The position numbers were made by a program, and so were the translations under genes. 64,000 bases of DNA from Flavobacterium aciduliphilum. Lineage in GTDB: Bacteria > Bacteroidota > Bacteroidia > Flavobacteriales > Flavobacteriaceae. Numbering within the stretch: position 1 is the stretch's first letter; each line of letters starts with the position of its first letter. The stretch lies in NCBI RefSeq assembly GCF_003268855.1, contig NZ_QLSZ01000010.1, positions 62,001 to 126,000 on the forward strand. The letters are read 5' to 3'. This document shows positions 25,589 to 34,707 of this stretch, piece after piece. The notes under the pieces were generated by a model, which made no database searches, was not told the origin of the DNA, and worked only from the letters and a program-made list of their open reading frames with translations.

Positions 25589-26424
25589 TATTTCTTTTGA
25601 TTCTTCATTTCTTTTTCTATCATATCGTAGAATTCGTCAATTTTAGGGAGCACAACAATACGAGTTCGTCTGTTTATCGCTCTGTTTTCTGCCGTATTGT
25701 TATCGACTAAAGGAATGTATTCACTTCTTCCAGCTGCTATGAGTTGGGCAGGTTTTACTCCAAGTTCTTTAGTTAATACACGAATAATAGCCGTCGAACG
25801 TTTCACACTCAAATCCCAATTGTCAAGTAAGATTGCATTTCTTGTAAAAGGAACATTATCGGTATGACCTTCCACCATACACTCAAAAGTAGGCTTGTCG
25901 TTGATTACTTTGGCTACTTTAGCTAATACTTCTTTTGCCTTATCACTTACGACATAACTACCACTTTTAAAAAGTAATTTATCGGAAATCGAAATAAAAA
26001 CAACACCCTTATCTACATTGACTTCAATGTCTGGATCAGCTACTCCAACAGAGCCTTTTAGGCTTGTTACCAAAGCTAATGTAACGCTATCTTTTTTGGT
26101 TAAAGCATCTTGTAAACGTGCAATTTTGAGGTCTTTTTCTTTTAAGCTTTCCAGTGATTTTTCTAAGTTTTGAGCTCCTTTTGTAGTAAGTACAGTCAAC
26201 TCTTTTGAACTGTTAATAAGATCAGTATTATTTTGTTTAAGATATTCGTTTTGTTTTGAAAGCGCCTCTTTTTCAGACAAACACATGTTTAATTTTACTG
26301 TTGTTGAATTCAGTAAATCTTGACATTCTTTATTCTTTTGTTCTAATTCGGCAATTTTCTTTTTGGAACCACAAGAACTGAGTGTAAGTGCAGCTAGCGA
26401 AAGTATAAAAACGGTTTTTTTCAT
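25588..26424 (-). CDS. OmpA/MotB-domain lipoprotein
   Basis: An outer-membrane lipoprotein of 278 residues. The signal peptide ends in the lipobox 'LTLSSCGS'. Residues 22-125 form a coiled coil rich in Lys, Glu and Leu. The C-terminal OmpA domain (about 135-265) has 'VEGHTDNVPF' and 'NWDLSVKRSTAIIRVL', containing the Asp and Arg that bind diaminopimelate of peptidoglycan. It probably tethers the envelope to the cell wall. It stands alone with a convergent neighbour on one side. Confidence 0.9.
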   Translation of the reverse strand: MKKTVFILSLAALTLSSCGSKKKIAELEQKNKECQDLLNSTTVKLNMCLSEKEALSKQNEYLKQNNTDLINSSKELTVLTTKGAQNLEKSLESLKEKDLKIARLQDALTKKDSVTLALVTSLKGSVGVADPDIEVNVDKGVVFISISDKLLFKSGSYVVSDKAKEVLAKVAKVINDKPTFECMVEGHTDNVPFTRNAILLDNWDLSVKRSTAIIRVLTKELGVKPAQLIAAGRSEYIPLVDNNTAENRAINRRTRIVVLPKIDEFYDMIEKEMKNQKK

Positions 26425-26496
26425 GTTGTATTTTTTTTATTATACAAAAGTATAATTTCTTAAGATTTGATTAAAATAAAAGGTTGTAAAATATTG

Positions 26497-27495
26497 TTAA
26501 TTTTGTTCAAAAACCTTACTACCTTTAATATAGTATTGAAATAGAATGCTTTTGGATTTAAAATAATCAGGTTTTTGTATGGCAGTTCTTTTTTTTAAGG
26601 TCTTTAAAAACAACTTATAAAAATCGAAATGCGCCCTAATAATGGCTCCACAATGCTTAGGATTACCCGAGAATAAAAACGTAAGCCCTGCAATACCGTC
26701 TAAGCATAATCGACTGAAAATAATAGGAGCTATTTTGTTTTTTGGTAAATTTTTGAGAAGCATCAGTAATGAATTTCTGAAATTTAGAAAGGTCTTATGA
26801 GGATTCGCTTTGCTTAGAGTAGCTCCTCCAACGTGATACACTTTGGATTGGTTACAAAATTTTATAGCATAACCTGAATTCCGAGCACGCCAACACAAAT
26901 CTATTTCTTCTTGGTGAGCGAAAAAATCATCATCAAATCCATTTAGTTCTCTGAACACAGCTTTTCGAATAAAAAAACAAGCTCCTGATGCCCAAAAAAG
27001 ATCTATATTATTATCATATTGCCCGAAATCTTCCTCAAGCGTTTCAAAAATTCGCCCTCTACAATAGGGGTAGCCAAATTGATCTATAAATCCGCCAGCG
27101 GCTCCAGCATATTCAAAATAATTTTTGTCTTTGAAATCTAATAATTTAGGTTGAATAATAGCAGTATTGGGTTCGTTTTCAAAAATAGAAAGAATAGGAG
27201 TTAGCCAATTTTCGGTTACTTCGACATCAGAATTTACTAAAACATAATAGGGTTCCTCAACATTTTGTAGCGCTACATTATAGCCTTTAGCAAATCCAAA
27301 ATTTCCCGAATTAGAGATGATTTTAACACTCGGGAATTTGTTTTTTAAAAGTGTTAGGGATTGGTCAGTCGAATTATTATCAGCCACATAAACTGTAGCT
27401 TCTGTAGAAAAGGCTAGGAGTGTAGGTAAAAATTGTTCAAGGAGTTGTTCGCCATTCCAATTTAAAATGACCACAGCTATTTTTTTTAATGACAT
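26497..27495 (-). CDS. Glycosyltransferase family 2
   Basis: The protein has 332 residues and a GT-A catalytic domain at residues 1-230: the nucleotide-binding start 'IAVVILNWNGEQLLEQFL', 'VADNNSTDQSL', the DxD-like 'VNSDVEV', 'FWASGACFFIRK' and the acceptor region 'DDDFFAHQEEIDLCWRAR'. A C-terminal helical part may associate with the membrane. It resembles rhamnosyl- and other sugar transferases for surface polysaccharide. It overlaps the end of the HsdR_N-like gene by ten bases, so the two are coupled. Confidence 0.88.
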   Translation of the reverse strand: MSLKKIAVVILNWNGEQLLEQFLPTLLAFSTEATVYVADNNSTDQSLTLLKNKFPSVKIISNSGNFGFAKGYNVALQNVEEPYYVLVNSDVEVTENWLTPILSIFENEPNTAIIQPKLLDFKDKNYFEYAGAAGGFIDQFGYPYCRGRIFETLEEDFGQYDNNIDLFWASGACFFIRKAVFRELNGFDDDFFAHQEEIDLCWRARNSGYAIKFCNQSKVYHVGGATLSKANPHKTFLNFRNSLLMLLKNLPKNKIAPIIFSRLCLDGIAGLTFLFSGNPKHCGAIIRAHFDFYKLFLKTLKKRTAIQKPDYFKSKSILFQYYIKGSKVFEQN

Positions 27496-27941
27496 AAAGT
27501 ATTGTATTCGGGCAATTCGTGTAAAAAAATGTATTGTTCCTGCTCAAAATTCATTTTACAAAAGTAATGATTTAAACCATTGGTAACCATTAAATACTTG
27601 GCTTGAGCTACAAGATTGTATTGTGCAATTTGATCAAATGTTTTTTGAGAAATTGGAACTGAAGGCGCTTTACATTCTATTAATAATTCTATCGCTCCAT
27701 TTGTTTGAAAAACAACAACATCGTATCTTTTATTTAAACCATTAATCTTAATAAGTTTTTCAACATTGATCAATGCTTTTGGATATTTTTTTTCGTTAAT
27801 TAAGTATTGAATAACATGCTGTCTTACCCATTCCTCTGGTGTGAGAAGAATAAATTTTTTACGAATTTCATCAAAGATAGCAATTTTATTTTCACTATTT
27901 TTGAAGCGAAATGTATAGGTCGGAAAATGGAGCTTTTGCAT
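27486..27941 (-). CDS. HsdR_N / PD-(D/E)xK nuclease-fold protein, stand-alone
   Basis: I chose the ATG at 27941 (151 residues) because the longer frame would overlap the divergent holA gene and begin with an unlikely hydrophobic stretch. The protein matches the type I restriction enzyme R subunit N-terminal domain. The nuclease residues are intact: D74 in 'RYDVVVF' and E89-x-K91 in 'LLIECKAP'. No methylase, specificity or helicase subunit is nearby, so it is not a restriction system. A widely conserved house-keeping nuclease role in Bacteroidota is likely but unproven. A TATCTTTG -7-like element lies only four bases before its start codon. Confidence 0.8.
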   Translation of the reverse strand: MQKLHFPTYTFRFKNSENKIAIFDEIRKKFILLTPEEWVRQHVIQYLINEKKYPKALINVEKLIKINGLNKRYDVVVFQTNGAIELLIECKAPSVPISQKTFDQIAQYNLVAQAKYLMVTNGLNHYFCKMNFEQEQYIFLHELPEYNTLCH

Positions 27942-27945
27942 AGCA

Positions 27946-27953
27946 CAAAGATA
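27946..27953 (-). promoter_or_regulatory. -7 element of the HsdR_N-like gene, nearly leaderless
   Basis: TATCTTTG on the minus strand lies four bases before the chosen ATG, in a 43-base gap shared with the divergent holA gene. Transcription would start at or near the start codon. Confidence 0.4.
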
Positions 27954-27984
27954 CTTTTTTTGTATAAAATAGCACGTATTCAAA

Positions 27985-28989
27985 ATGGAAGAAGTTATTA
28001 AAATTATCAATGATATTAAATTAGGTATGGTTAAACCTATATATCTTTTTATGGGAGAAGAACCTTATTATATTGATAAATTAACCGAATATATTGAAAA
28101 CAATGTGCTCACAGAGGATGAAAAGGGATTTAATCAAATGGTGATTTATGGAAGAGATACCACCATTGAAGAACTCATTGGACAAGCGAAACGATACCCC
28201 ATGCTGTCCGAAAAGCAAGTAGTTATAGTCAAAGAAGCGCAAGAATTATCACGAACTATTGAAAAGCTTGAAAGTTATGCAGAACATCCACAACCTTCTA
28301 CCGTTCTTGTATTAGCCTATAAGTACAAAACTCTTGACAAAAGAAAAAAATTATACAAACAGATCGATAAAACGGGAGTTGTTTTTGAAAGTAAAAAATT
28401 ATACGAAAATCAAGTAGGTAGCTGGATTCAAAGAGTATTGAAAGGGAAGGACTATGGAATTGATCCGAAAGCTAATGCCATGCTCGTTGAGTTTTTAGGG
28501 AATGACCTTAGTAGAATTAGTAACGAATTGGATAAATTACAAATTATTTTACCCAAGGGACATACCATTACTCCTCAGGATATCGAAGAGAATATCGGAT
28601 TTAGTAAGGATTTTAATGTATTTGAACTCCAAAATGCTATCGGTTCTAAAAACGAGGTAAAAGCATATCAAATTGCACAATATTTTGCCGATAATCCTAA
28701 AGACAACCCCATGGTTGTTACCACAAGTTTGGTCTTTAGCTTTTTTGTTAAATTATTGAAATATCATGGTTTGAAAGACAAGTCTCAAAAAAATGTCATG
28801 GCGGCTTTGGGAATCAGTAGCTATTTTTTTAAAGATTATGAACGGGCATTACAAAACTACCCTATGAAAAAAGTAAGCGCCATTGTAGCCACTTTACGCA
28901 CTATTGATGTAAAAAGTAAAGGTGTGGGGGCTAATGCGTTATCAAATCACGACTTACTCAAGGAAATGTTAGTTAAGATTTTTAATTAA
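27985..28989 (+). CDS. holA: DNA polymerase III subunit delta
   Basis: This is the clamp-loader subunit that opens the sliding clamp. The protein has 334 residues, normal for the family, with the N-terminal 'KPIYLFMGEEPYYIDKLTEYI', 'VIVKEAQELS', 'VLVLAYKYKTLDKRKKLYKQI' and the C-terminal 'LSRISNELDKLQI' and 'VFELQNAIGSKNEVKAYQIA' segments. It has no P-loop, as expected for delta. It is divergent from the HsdR_N-like gene and precedes a small membrane protein. Confidence 0.9.
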   Translation: MEEVIKIINDIKLGMVKPIYLFMGEEPYYIDKLTEYIENNVLTEDEKGFNQMVIYGRDTTIEELIGQAKRYPMLSEKQVVIVKEAQELSRTIEKLESYAEHPQPSTVLVLAYKYKTLDKRKKLYKQIDKTGVVFESKKLYENQVGSWIQRVLKGKDYGIDPKANAMLVEFLGNDLSRISNELDKLQIILPKGHTITPQDIEENIGFSKDFNVFELQNAIGSKNEVKAYQIAQYFADNPKDNPMVVTTSLVFSFFVKLLKYHGLKDKSQKNVMAALGISSYFFKDYERALQNYPMKKVSAIVATLRTIDVKSKGVGANALSNHDLLKEMLVKIFN

Positions 28990-29038
28990 CCATATTATTT
29001 CACGATATTTGCCGTCCTTATATTTAAATACATGATTT

Positions 29039-29221
29039 ATGGGAATGAATAAAAATACCGTATTGGGTTGGGCTACTTTTATTATGATACTCATGGGGCT
29101 TATTCTTATCGGTCTAGGGGTTTATCGATATGCCGATGTAGCTGGTTGGGGATTTGGCGCTGTTGGGGTTGGATTTTTAGCAAATGCATGGGTTTTTAAT
29201 GCATTAAAAGGAAGAGTTTAA
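29039..29221 (+). CDS. CAL67264-family small membrane protein
   Basis: A 60-residue protein with two transmembrane helices ('WATFIMILMGLILIGLGVY' and 'WGFGAVGVGFLANAWVFNAL'), separated by 'RYADVAG'. The sequence matches a small membrane family common in flavobacteria, named after a Gramella locus. The ATG at 29045, two codons in, is an alternative start. The function is unknown. It lies 17 bases upstream of ettA and could be cotranscribed with it. Confidence 0.82.
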   Translation: MGMNKNTVLGWATFIMILMGLILIGLGVYRYADVAGWGFGAVGVGFLANAWVFNALKGRV

Positions 29222-29237
29222 ATTAAAAAATTATAAA

Positions 29238-30932
29238 ATGTCAGAAGATAAAAAAGTCATTTTCTCTATGCAAAAGGTAAGTAAGGCTTACCAAGGAAGT
29301 GACAAGCAAGTATTAAAAAATATTTACCTCAGTTTTTTTTATGGGGCTAAGATTGGAATTCTAGGGCTTAATGGCTCTGGAAAATCATCATTATTGAGAA
29401 TTATTGCTGGAGTCGATAAAAATTACCAAGGCGATGTGGTTTTTGCTCCAGGATATACCGTTGGCTATCTTGAACAAGAACCACAATTGGATGAATCCAA
29501 AACAGTTATAGAAGTGGTTCGAGAGGGAGTTGCTGAAATTATGGCGCTTTTGGATGAATTCAATAAGATAAACGATATGTTTGGCTTACCTGAGGTATAT
29601 GAAGATGCCGATAAAATGCAAAAGCTCATGGATAGACAAGGTGAACTGCAGGATAAAATAGATGCATGTGGGGCTTGGGAAATAGATACAAAACTCGAGA
29701 TTGCTATGGATGCTTTGAGAACACCTGATGGAGATATGCCTATAAGCGTTTTATCAGGTGGAGAAAAAAGACGCGTAGCATTGTGTCGTTTGCTTTTGCA
29801 ACAGCCAGATGTACTTTTATTGGATGAGCCAACCAACCATTTAGATGCTGAGAGTGTGTTGTGGTTGGAACAACATTTGTCACAATATGCAGGAACAGTG
29901 ATTGCCGTTACACACGACCGTTATTTTCTTGATAATGTAGCTGGTTGGATTTTAGAATTGGATCGAGGAGAAGGCATTCCATGGAAAGGAAATTATTCTT
30001 CTTGGTTGGATCAAAAATCGAAACGCATGGAGCAAGAGGAAAAAGTGGCTTCCAAAAGAAGGAAAACCCTTGAGCGTGAGTTGGACTGGGTACGACAAGG
30101 CGCTAAAGGAAGACAGACAAAACAAAAAGCACGTCTTCAAAATTATGACAAACTCTTGAATGAAGACCAAAAAGAATTAGAAGAAAAATTAGAAATCTAC
30201 ATCCCTAATGGTCCAAGATTAGGAACAAATGTAATTGAAGCCAAAGGCGTTTCTAAAGCGTATGGTGATAAATTATTATATGAAGATTTGAATTTCAAAT
30301 TACCTCAAGCTGGAATTGTTGGAATCATAGGTCCTAATGGCGCAGGAAAATCAACCATCTTCAAAATGATTATGAACGAAGTTCAAGCCGATTCGGGAAC
30401 ATTCTCCATAGGAGAAACGGTAAAAATTGCCTATGTCGATCAGTCTCATGCAAATATTGATGTGAATAAATCCATTTGGGAAAATTTTAGTGATGGACAA
30501 GAGTTAATCATGATGGGAGGGCGCCAAGTCAATTCAAGAGCCTATTTGTCACGTTTTAATTTTGGCGGAAGTGAACAAAACAAAAAAGTTTCTGCTTTAT
30601 CTGGCGGTGAACGAAACAGACTTCATTTGGCCATGACGCTCAAAGAAGAAGGAAATGTATTGTTGTTGGATGAGCCAACCAATGATTTAGATATTAATAC
30701 GCTGAGAGCCTTAGAAGAAGGATTAGAAAATTTTGCGGGTTGTGCTGTGGTGATTTCTCACGACAGGTGGTTTTTAGATCGAATTTGTACTCATATCCTA
30801 GCTTTTGAAGGTGATTCTCAAGTGTATTTCTTTGAAGGTAGTTTTTCCGATTATGAAGAAAACAAGAAAAAACGATTGGGTGGTGACTTAACCCCTAAAC
30901 GAATAAAATATAAAAAACTGATTAGAAGTTAA
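29238..30932 (+). CDS. ettA: Energy-dependent translational throttle protein EttA (ABC-F)
   Basis: An ABC-F ATPase of 564 residues that binds the ribosomal E site and gates the first peptide bonds according to energy state. Domain 1 has Walker A 'GLNGSGKSS' at residues 43-51, signature 'LSGGEKRRVALC' and Walker B 'VLLLDEPTNHLD'. A helical arm and linker follow ('KVASKRRKTLERELDW'). Domain 2 has Walker A 'GPNGAGKST' near residue 355, signature 'LSGGERNRLHLA' and 'LLLDEPTNDLD'. 'YLEQEPQLDESKTV' is characteristic of EttA. No membrane segments are present. Confidence 0.93.
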   Translation: MSEDKKVIFSMQKVSKAYQGSDKQVLKNIYLSFFYGAKIGILGLNGSGKSSLLRIIAGVDKNYQGDVVFAPGYTVGYLEQEPQLDESKTVIEVVREGVAEIMALLDEFNKINDMFGLPEVYEDADKMQKLMDRQGELQDKIDACGAWEIDTKLEIAMDALRTPDGDMPISVLSGGEKRRVALCRLLLQQPDVLLLDEPTNHLDAESVLWLEQHLSQYAGTVIAVTHDRYFLDNVAGWILELDRGEGIPWKGNYSSWLDQKSKRMEQEEKVASKRRKTLERELDWVRQGAKGRQTKQKARLQNYDKLLNEDQKELEEKLEIYIPNGPRLGTNVIEAKGVSKAYGDKLLYEDLNFKLPQAGIVGIIGPNGAGKSTIFKMIMNEVQADSGTFSIGETVKIAYVDQSHANIDVNKSIWENFSDGQELIMMGGRQVNSRAYLSRFNFGGSEQNKKVSALSGGERNRLHLAMTLKEEGNVLLLDEPTNDLDINTLRALEEGLENFAGCAVVISHDRWFLDRICTHILAFEGDSQVYFFEGSFSDYEENKKKRLGGDLTPKRIKYKKLIRS

Positions 30933-30991
30933 ATGATAAGATTAATAAACTAGTGAAATTAGTTTTATTGGTCTTAAAGATAGTTAAAACT

Positions 30992-31007
30992 ATGCACTTT
31001 AGTGCAT
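30992..31007. repeat. Perfect short palindrome in the gap after ettA
   Basis: ATGCACT and AGTGCAT form a 7-bp stem around a 2-base loop. No T-run follows, so it is not a convincing terminator; it may be an operator or part of a repeat. Confidence 0.4.
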
Positions 31008-31036
31008 TTCGCTTTCAGATTCTAAAAATATTTTTT

Positions 31037-31095
31037 ACCACGAATTACACAAATTTCCGCAAATTAAACTCGTGTAGATTCGTGTAATTTGTGGT
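31037..31095. repeat. 59-bp imperfect palindromic repeat
   Basis: The left half starts ACCACGAATTACAC and the right half, read on the opposite strand, starts ACCACAAATTACACGAAT; the arms stay similar for about 28 bases. This would fold into a long hairpin. It resembles dispersed intergenic palindromes I associate with Flavobacterium genomes. It is the main content of the 394-bp gene-free region 30933-31326, which otherwise shows no coding sequence. Confidence 0.6.
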
Positions 31096-31326
31096 TGAAA
31101 TTATAATGCTGCAATCTTGCTGACTTTCAGTCTGCTAACAAACCTATGTACTTCAAGTCCATAGTGGCTTAGTTTGTTTAATGGAGTTACTCAGATTCAC
31201 TTTTGAAAGCACTCGTTTTTATTATTGAATATTGCTTGTTATTAGCTTTCAAAAGAAATATAAATTGATGTCTCGCAAACTTTTAGTTGGCTAGGACAAG
31301 CCTATTGACTTCATGTTTAGAGTAAT

Positions 31327-32529
31327 TTATTTTCCATCTACATAATCTTGTAAATACTGAAAGCGTTCCGTTAGTTTACCTTGTTCAGTAATTTTTGCTC
31401 GTTGTAAAATCCCATCTTGATCACTATTGAAAAAAGCAGGAATTACATGCTTCATAAACATTTCTCCAAATCCCTCACTGGCATCTTTTGGCAATTCACA
31501 GGGTAAATTATCAACCGACATAACCATGATTGAACCCGGATGTGTATAGGGAACTTCCTGATGTGAACTAGGTAAATATCCAAAGAAAGGGTCGGCAATT
31601 GTAGATGCTTTTATGGTACAAGCAATGGGGCCATTCACATCACAAGAAATATCGGCAACCACTTGAATTTTATTTTTCGGTGATTGCAACATTTCCCTTG
31701 TGAGGATATCGGGCGCTCCATTTCCATGAAAATGTCCAGCCATAAAAATGTCGGCAACTTGCGAGAAACGTTCAAAATTTGACGAATATTCTTGAGGGTT
31801 TTTATAAAAATCTTTATTATCTAATATTTGACCATCTATTCGTTTGTTGTAGTCTAATACATCAATTTGTGTGTAGACGGGTTCTGTATAAATTTTATTC
31901 AAGAAATCATCGGGAGTGACTTGTTTAATTTTCATGTCATCGAGAATTTCTTTGGCACCCATTCCCACTTTTCCATGGCCCGTTAAAACGATTTTAATAT
32001 TAGGCAATATTTGACGTCTCAAACGAACGACAAGATCTTCCTTACTTTTTAAAGTTTCCGCTTTTGGGAGCGTGTATAAATCATATTTAATTCCGAATGC
32101 TCTAAATCCGTTATATGCGCCAACAATACCTGCATAACGTCCAAATCCTATTAAACGTTTAAAATTTGCATCGACAATCGTTTCGTGATCATACAATTCA
32201 ATATTTTTTTCCAATATGGCTTGTAATAATTTTCTATTATAGGGCTGAAATTTTATGGTGTGAGAGAAGAAAAAATATTTTTTATTTGGAATTAATGCCT
32301 CAATAGGAACTTCTTTTACCCCAAAAAGCACATCACAATCAGACATATCTGTTGTTACATCAATTCCTAAGTCTGCGTACTGCGCATCATCAAAAACTCT
32401 AATATCAGAAGATTCTACTTTTATCACAGCTTCGGGATGTTCTTTTTTTAATCGAACTAATTCTTCAGGAGTAAATACAACTCTTCTGTCTGGGGGTGTT
32501 TTACGTTCTTTTATAATACCAAATATCAT
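31327..32529 (-). CDS. NAD(P)-dependent dehydrogenase of the alanine dehydrogenase / saccharopine dehydrogenase (Lys1) type
   Basis: A 400-residue protein with the AlaDH/PNT N-terminal domain ('IIKERKTPPDRRVVFTPEEL', 'CDVLFGVKEVP', 'YFFFSHTIKFQPYNR') and an NAD-binding domain with 'IKIVLTGHGKVGMGAKEIL'. The 'SHT.K.Q.YN' motif and the ending 'LPCELPKDASEGFGEMFM' are closer to Lys1-type saccharopine dehydrogenases than to classical alanine dehydrogenase. The substrate is uncertain. The gene stands alone on the minus strand after a 394-bp spacer. Confidence 0.75.
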   Translation of the reverse strand: MIFGIIKERKTPPDRRVVFTPEELVRLKKEHPEAVIKVESSDIRVFDDAQYADLGIDVTTDMSDCDVLFGVKEVPIEALIPNKKYFFFSHTIKFQPYNRKLLQAILEKNIELYDHETIVDANFKRLIGFGRYAGIVGAYNGFRAFGIKYDLYTLPKAETLKSKEDLVVRLRRQILPNIKIVLTGHGKVGMGAKEILDDMKIKQVTPDDFLNKIYTEPVYTQIDVLDYNKRIDGQILDNKDFYKNPQEYSSNFERFSQVADIFMAGHFHGNGAPDILTREMLQSPKNKIQVVADISCDVNGPIACTIKASTIADPFFGYLPSSHQEVPYTHPGSIMVMSVDNLPCELPKDASEGFGEMFMKHVIPAFFNSDQDGILQRAKITEQGKLTERFQYLQDYVDGK

Positions 32530-32722
32530 TTTAAGGCTTTATTTTAGTGATGCAAAAGTATCATTAACGAAAACGTTTTCAAAACTTTTTTTAAAAATTA
32601 ATCAGGTCGTAAAAAGTTTTATAAAAATTGATAAACAAGGAGTTACTTACAGTACTGTTAAAATTGTGGAAAATATGTTGAAACCTTTCTCTTAAAGTCG
32701 AATTATGAGGCATGTGTTTCTT

Positions 32723-32730
32723 TATATTTG
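32723..32730 (+). promoter_or_regulatory. -7 element of the serine hydrolase gene
   Basis: TATATTTG matches TAnnTTTG 19 bases before the ATG at 32750. It lies inside the longer reading frame, which supports the later start. No clear -33 TTG is visible. Confidence 0.45.
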
Positions 32731-32749
32731 CTGTCCCAAAATAAATTTC

Positions 32750-33949
32750 ATGAAAATTCGACATATAATCTTTAAAACAATCCTACTAAGTTCAGTTGCT
32801 TTTTTTATCATAGCTTGTGGCAAAGAAAGAGAGCGCAAAAAGGAAATTGTTAAAAACAATGAAAATGGACTGCCTATTATGCATCCGCTAGAGGAATCCT
32901 TTCCAAAACTTACAGCTGGATATGTGAATGAGAAGAAGCATAAAATTGAACAATTTTTTAATAAAATTTGGAATCAAAACGATAATGTAAGTTTTCTTGT
33001 GGCTCAAAATGGACAAGTAATTTATGAAAATTATCTCGGATTTGCTAACAGAGCTAAAGGAATTGATATTACTGCTAAAACCCCTTTACATATCGCTTCT
33101 GTTAGCAAAGTATTGACAGCAACAGCAGTACTTTTATTGATCGATGCAGGAAAAATTCGATTAGAACAAAAAGTAACCGAGTTTTTACCTGATTTTCCTT
33201 ATCCAGATGTGACTGTCTTAACCCTTTTAAATCATCGCAGTGGCATGAAAAATTATGCATATTTCACCTATAAAACAGGCGTTTGGGACATAAAAAAAGA
33301 ACTTACCAATGAAGATATTGTTTCCGTGATGAAGAACTATTCTATTCCATTGGAATCGAAAATAGATTCTCGATTTGGATATTGTAATACGAACTATGCA
33401 ATATTGGCTTTACTTATTGAAAAAGTTACACATTTAAAATACCCCGAAGCGATGCAAGAAATGATTTTTAAACCCTTAGGGATGACGCATACTTTTGTAT
33501 ATGAAACTGCAAAACATTTGGGTAAAGTCTCACTTTCTTATCGAGGGAATATGGATTTGGCTGTAGAATATTTAGATGGAGTCTATGGGGATAAAAACAT
33601 TTATTCTACACCAAGGGATTTATTAAAATTTGATATGGCACGTTATTCGCAAACTTTTTTAACTCCCGAATTATTGAAACAAGTCTATAAAGGATATAGT
33701 TATGAAAAAAAAGGGGAACGCAATTATGGTTTAGGCATTCGTATGTTGGAATTTGATCAAGGTACTCCATTTTATTATCATAATGGTTGGTGGCATGGCA
33801 ATACGTCTTGTTTTATAAATATGAGAAAGGAGAGAGTTACCATGTTTGTTATTTCTAATAAGTTTACACGAAAAACGTATCAAACTAAGAAACTGGCCCC
33901 TTTATTTGGTGACTATCCTTTTAAAACAATTGATGAAGGGGAAGAGTAG
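32750..33949 (+). CDS. Beta-lactamase-family serine hydrolase lipoprotein (class C/penicillin-binding-protein-like)
   Basis: From the ATG at 32750 the protein has 399 residues and a lipoprotein signal ending 'FFIIACGK'. The frame is open to 32705, but a -7 element lies inside that extension. The catalytic motifs of the family are present: SxxK in 'IASVSKVLTA', YxN in 'FGYCNTNYA' and the third motif as 'YHNGWWHG'. Such proteins include peptidases, esterases and D-aminopeptidases; true beta-lactamase activity is unlikely. It lies just upstream of the tmRNA, which has its own promoter. Confidence 0.85.
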   Translation: MKIRHIIFKTILLSSVAFFIIACGKERERKKEIVKNNENGLPIMHPLEESFPKLTAGYVNEKKHKIEQFFNKIWNQNDNVSFLVAQNGQVIYENYLGFANRAKGIDITAKTPLHIASVSKVLTATAVLLLIDAGKIRLEQKVTEFLPDFPYPDVTVLTLLNHRSGMKNYAYFTYKTGVWDIKKELTNEDIVSVMKNYSIPLESKIDSRFGYCNTNYAILALLIEKVTHLKYPEAMQEMIFKPLGMTHTFVYETAKHLGKVSLSYRGNMDLAVEYLDGVYGDKNIYSTPRDLLKFDMARYSQTFLTPELLKQVYKGYSYEKKGERNYGLGIRMLEFDQGTPFYYHNGWWHGNTSCFINMRKERVTMFVISNKFTRKTYQTKKLAPLFGDYPFKTIDEGEE

Positions 33950-33954
33950 GGATA

Positions 33955-33984
33955 TTGTAATTACTACAAAAGTATGTATATTTG
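33955..33984 (+). promoter_or_regulatory. Promoter of the tmRNA gene
   Basis: TTG at 33955-33957 and TATATTTG at 33977-33984, spaced by 19 bases, form a near-ideal Bacteroidota promoter about 45 bases before the mature tmRNA end, implying a short precursor. Confidence 0.7.
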
Positions 33985-34029
33985 TAGGCACGATTTTTGT
34001 TACTATGAAGATTAAAAGCAATACTATTT

Positions 34030-34427
34030 GGGGTCGACTGGTTTTGACAGCGAGTGGAATTGATTAGTAAGCACGTCGAGCTTTGTACTTTTAGCTCGTA
34101 AATCCAAAGGTACGACCTTATAAACGGCGAAAATAATTACGCTTTAGCTGCTTAATCCGAAGTTTAGTACGATTTGCCCAGTTCCTACAAGGTAGGAAAG
34201 CTGAATTCACCTCAAAAGCCTTGGTTTGTGGCGGTTGGTTATGGTGAACCGGAAAAATAAACCTAGGAAAGGTAATGCTTTAAATCCTTTCTGACACTAA
34301 TAAAGCTAAGCAAAAAGTGGCTGTTTTTGGCCTGCCTTTTTGTCGAAAAAATAATCAAAAACTAAGCGTGTAGAAAGCTATTTGATTGCTTGTTTGGACC
34401 CGAGTTCGATTCTCGGCGACTCCACCA
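34030..34427 (+). ncRNA. ssrA: tmRNA (transfer-messenger RNA), one-piece
   Basis: It rescues stalled ribosomes with SmpB. The 5' end GGGGTCG (34030-34036) pairs with CGACTCC (34417-34423), followed by an encoded ACCA. The T-arm sequence GAGTTCGATTCTC is present. The tag-coding part, 34126-34155, starts at a GGC resume codon and reads GENNYALAA followed by TAA, the type of tag found in flavobacteria. Total length is about 398 bases. A strong promoter precedes it and a terminator follows. Confidence 0.96.
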
Positions 34428-34430
34428 GAG

Positions 34431-34467
34431 TGGACAACTCGATTTTTTTCGATAGTTGTCCATTTTT
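34431..34467 (+). terminator. Rho-independent terminator of tmRNA
   Basis: TGGACAACT (34431-34439) pairs with AGTTGTCCA (34454-34462) and is followed by a T-run. It begins four bases after the mature tmRNA end. Confidence 0.9.
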
Positions 34468-34707
34468 AATATTTAGTCATTATATTTAAAATTATTAAAT
34501 CTTTTAGTGTTAATATAATAAACAAAAAGGCGCTTTGTATTTGTGGCATAATCCTTGAAATATAATTATAACTAAATGAATTATGAGTTATTATTTTTTT
34601 TATAATGTATTGTTTTTCCTTTAGTTAAAATAATTAACTTACAATAAAATGATTTTTTGTAACTGTTAAAAACTATTAATTTAATGTCATTTTGACTTTT
34701 AAAAATT

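Noticed and set aside
30992-31007. Perfect hairpin after ettA considered as a terminator
   Set aside because: It lacks a T-run on either strand and is about 60 bases from the stop; it is kept only as a palindrome.
33846-34067. 73-codon ORF overlapping the serine hydrolase end and the tmRNA start
   Set aside because: It runs out of frame through the serine hydrolase gene, then through the tmRNA promoter and acceptor stem, and has no recognisable protein features.
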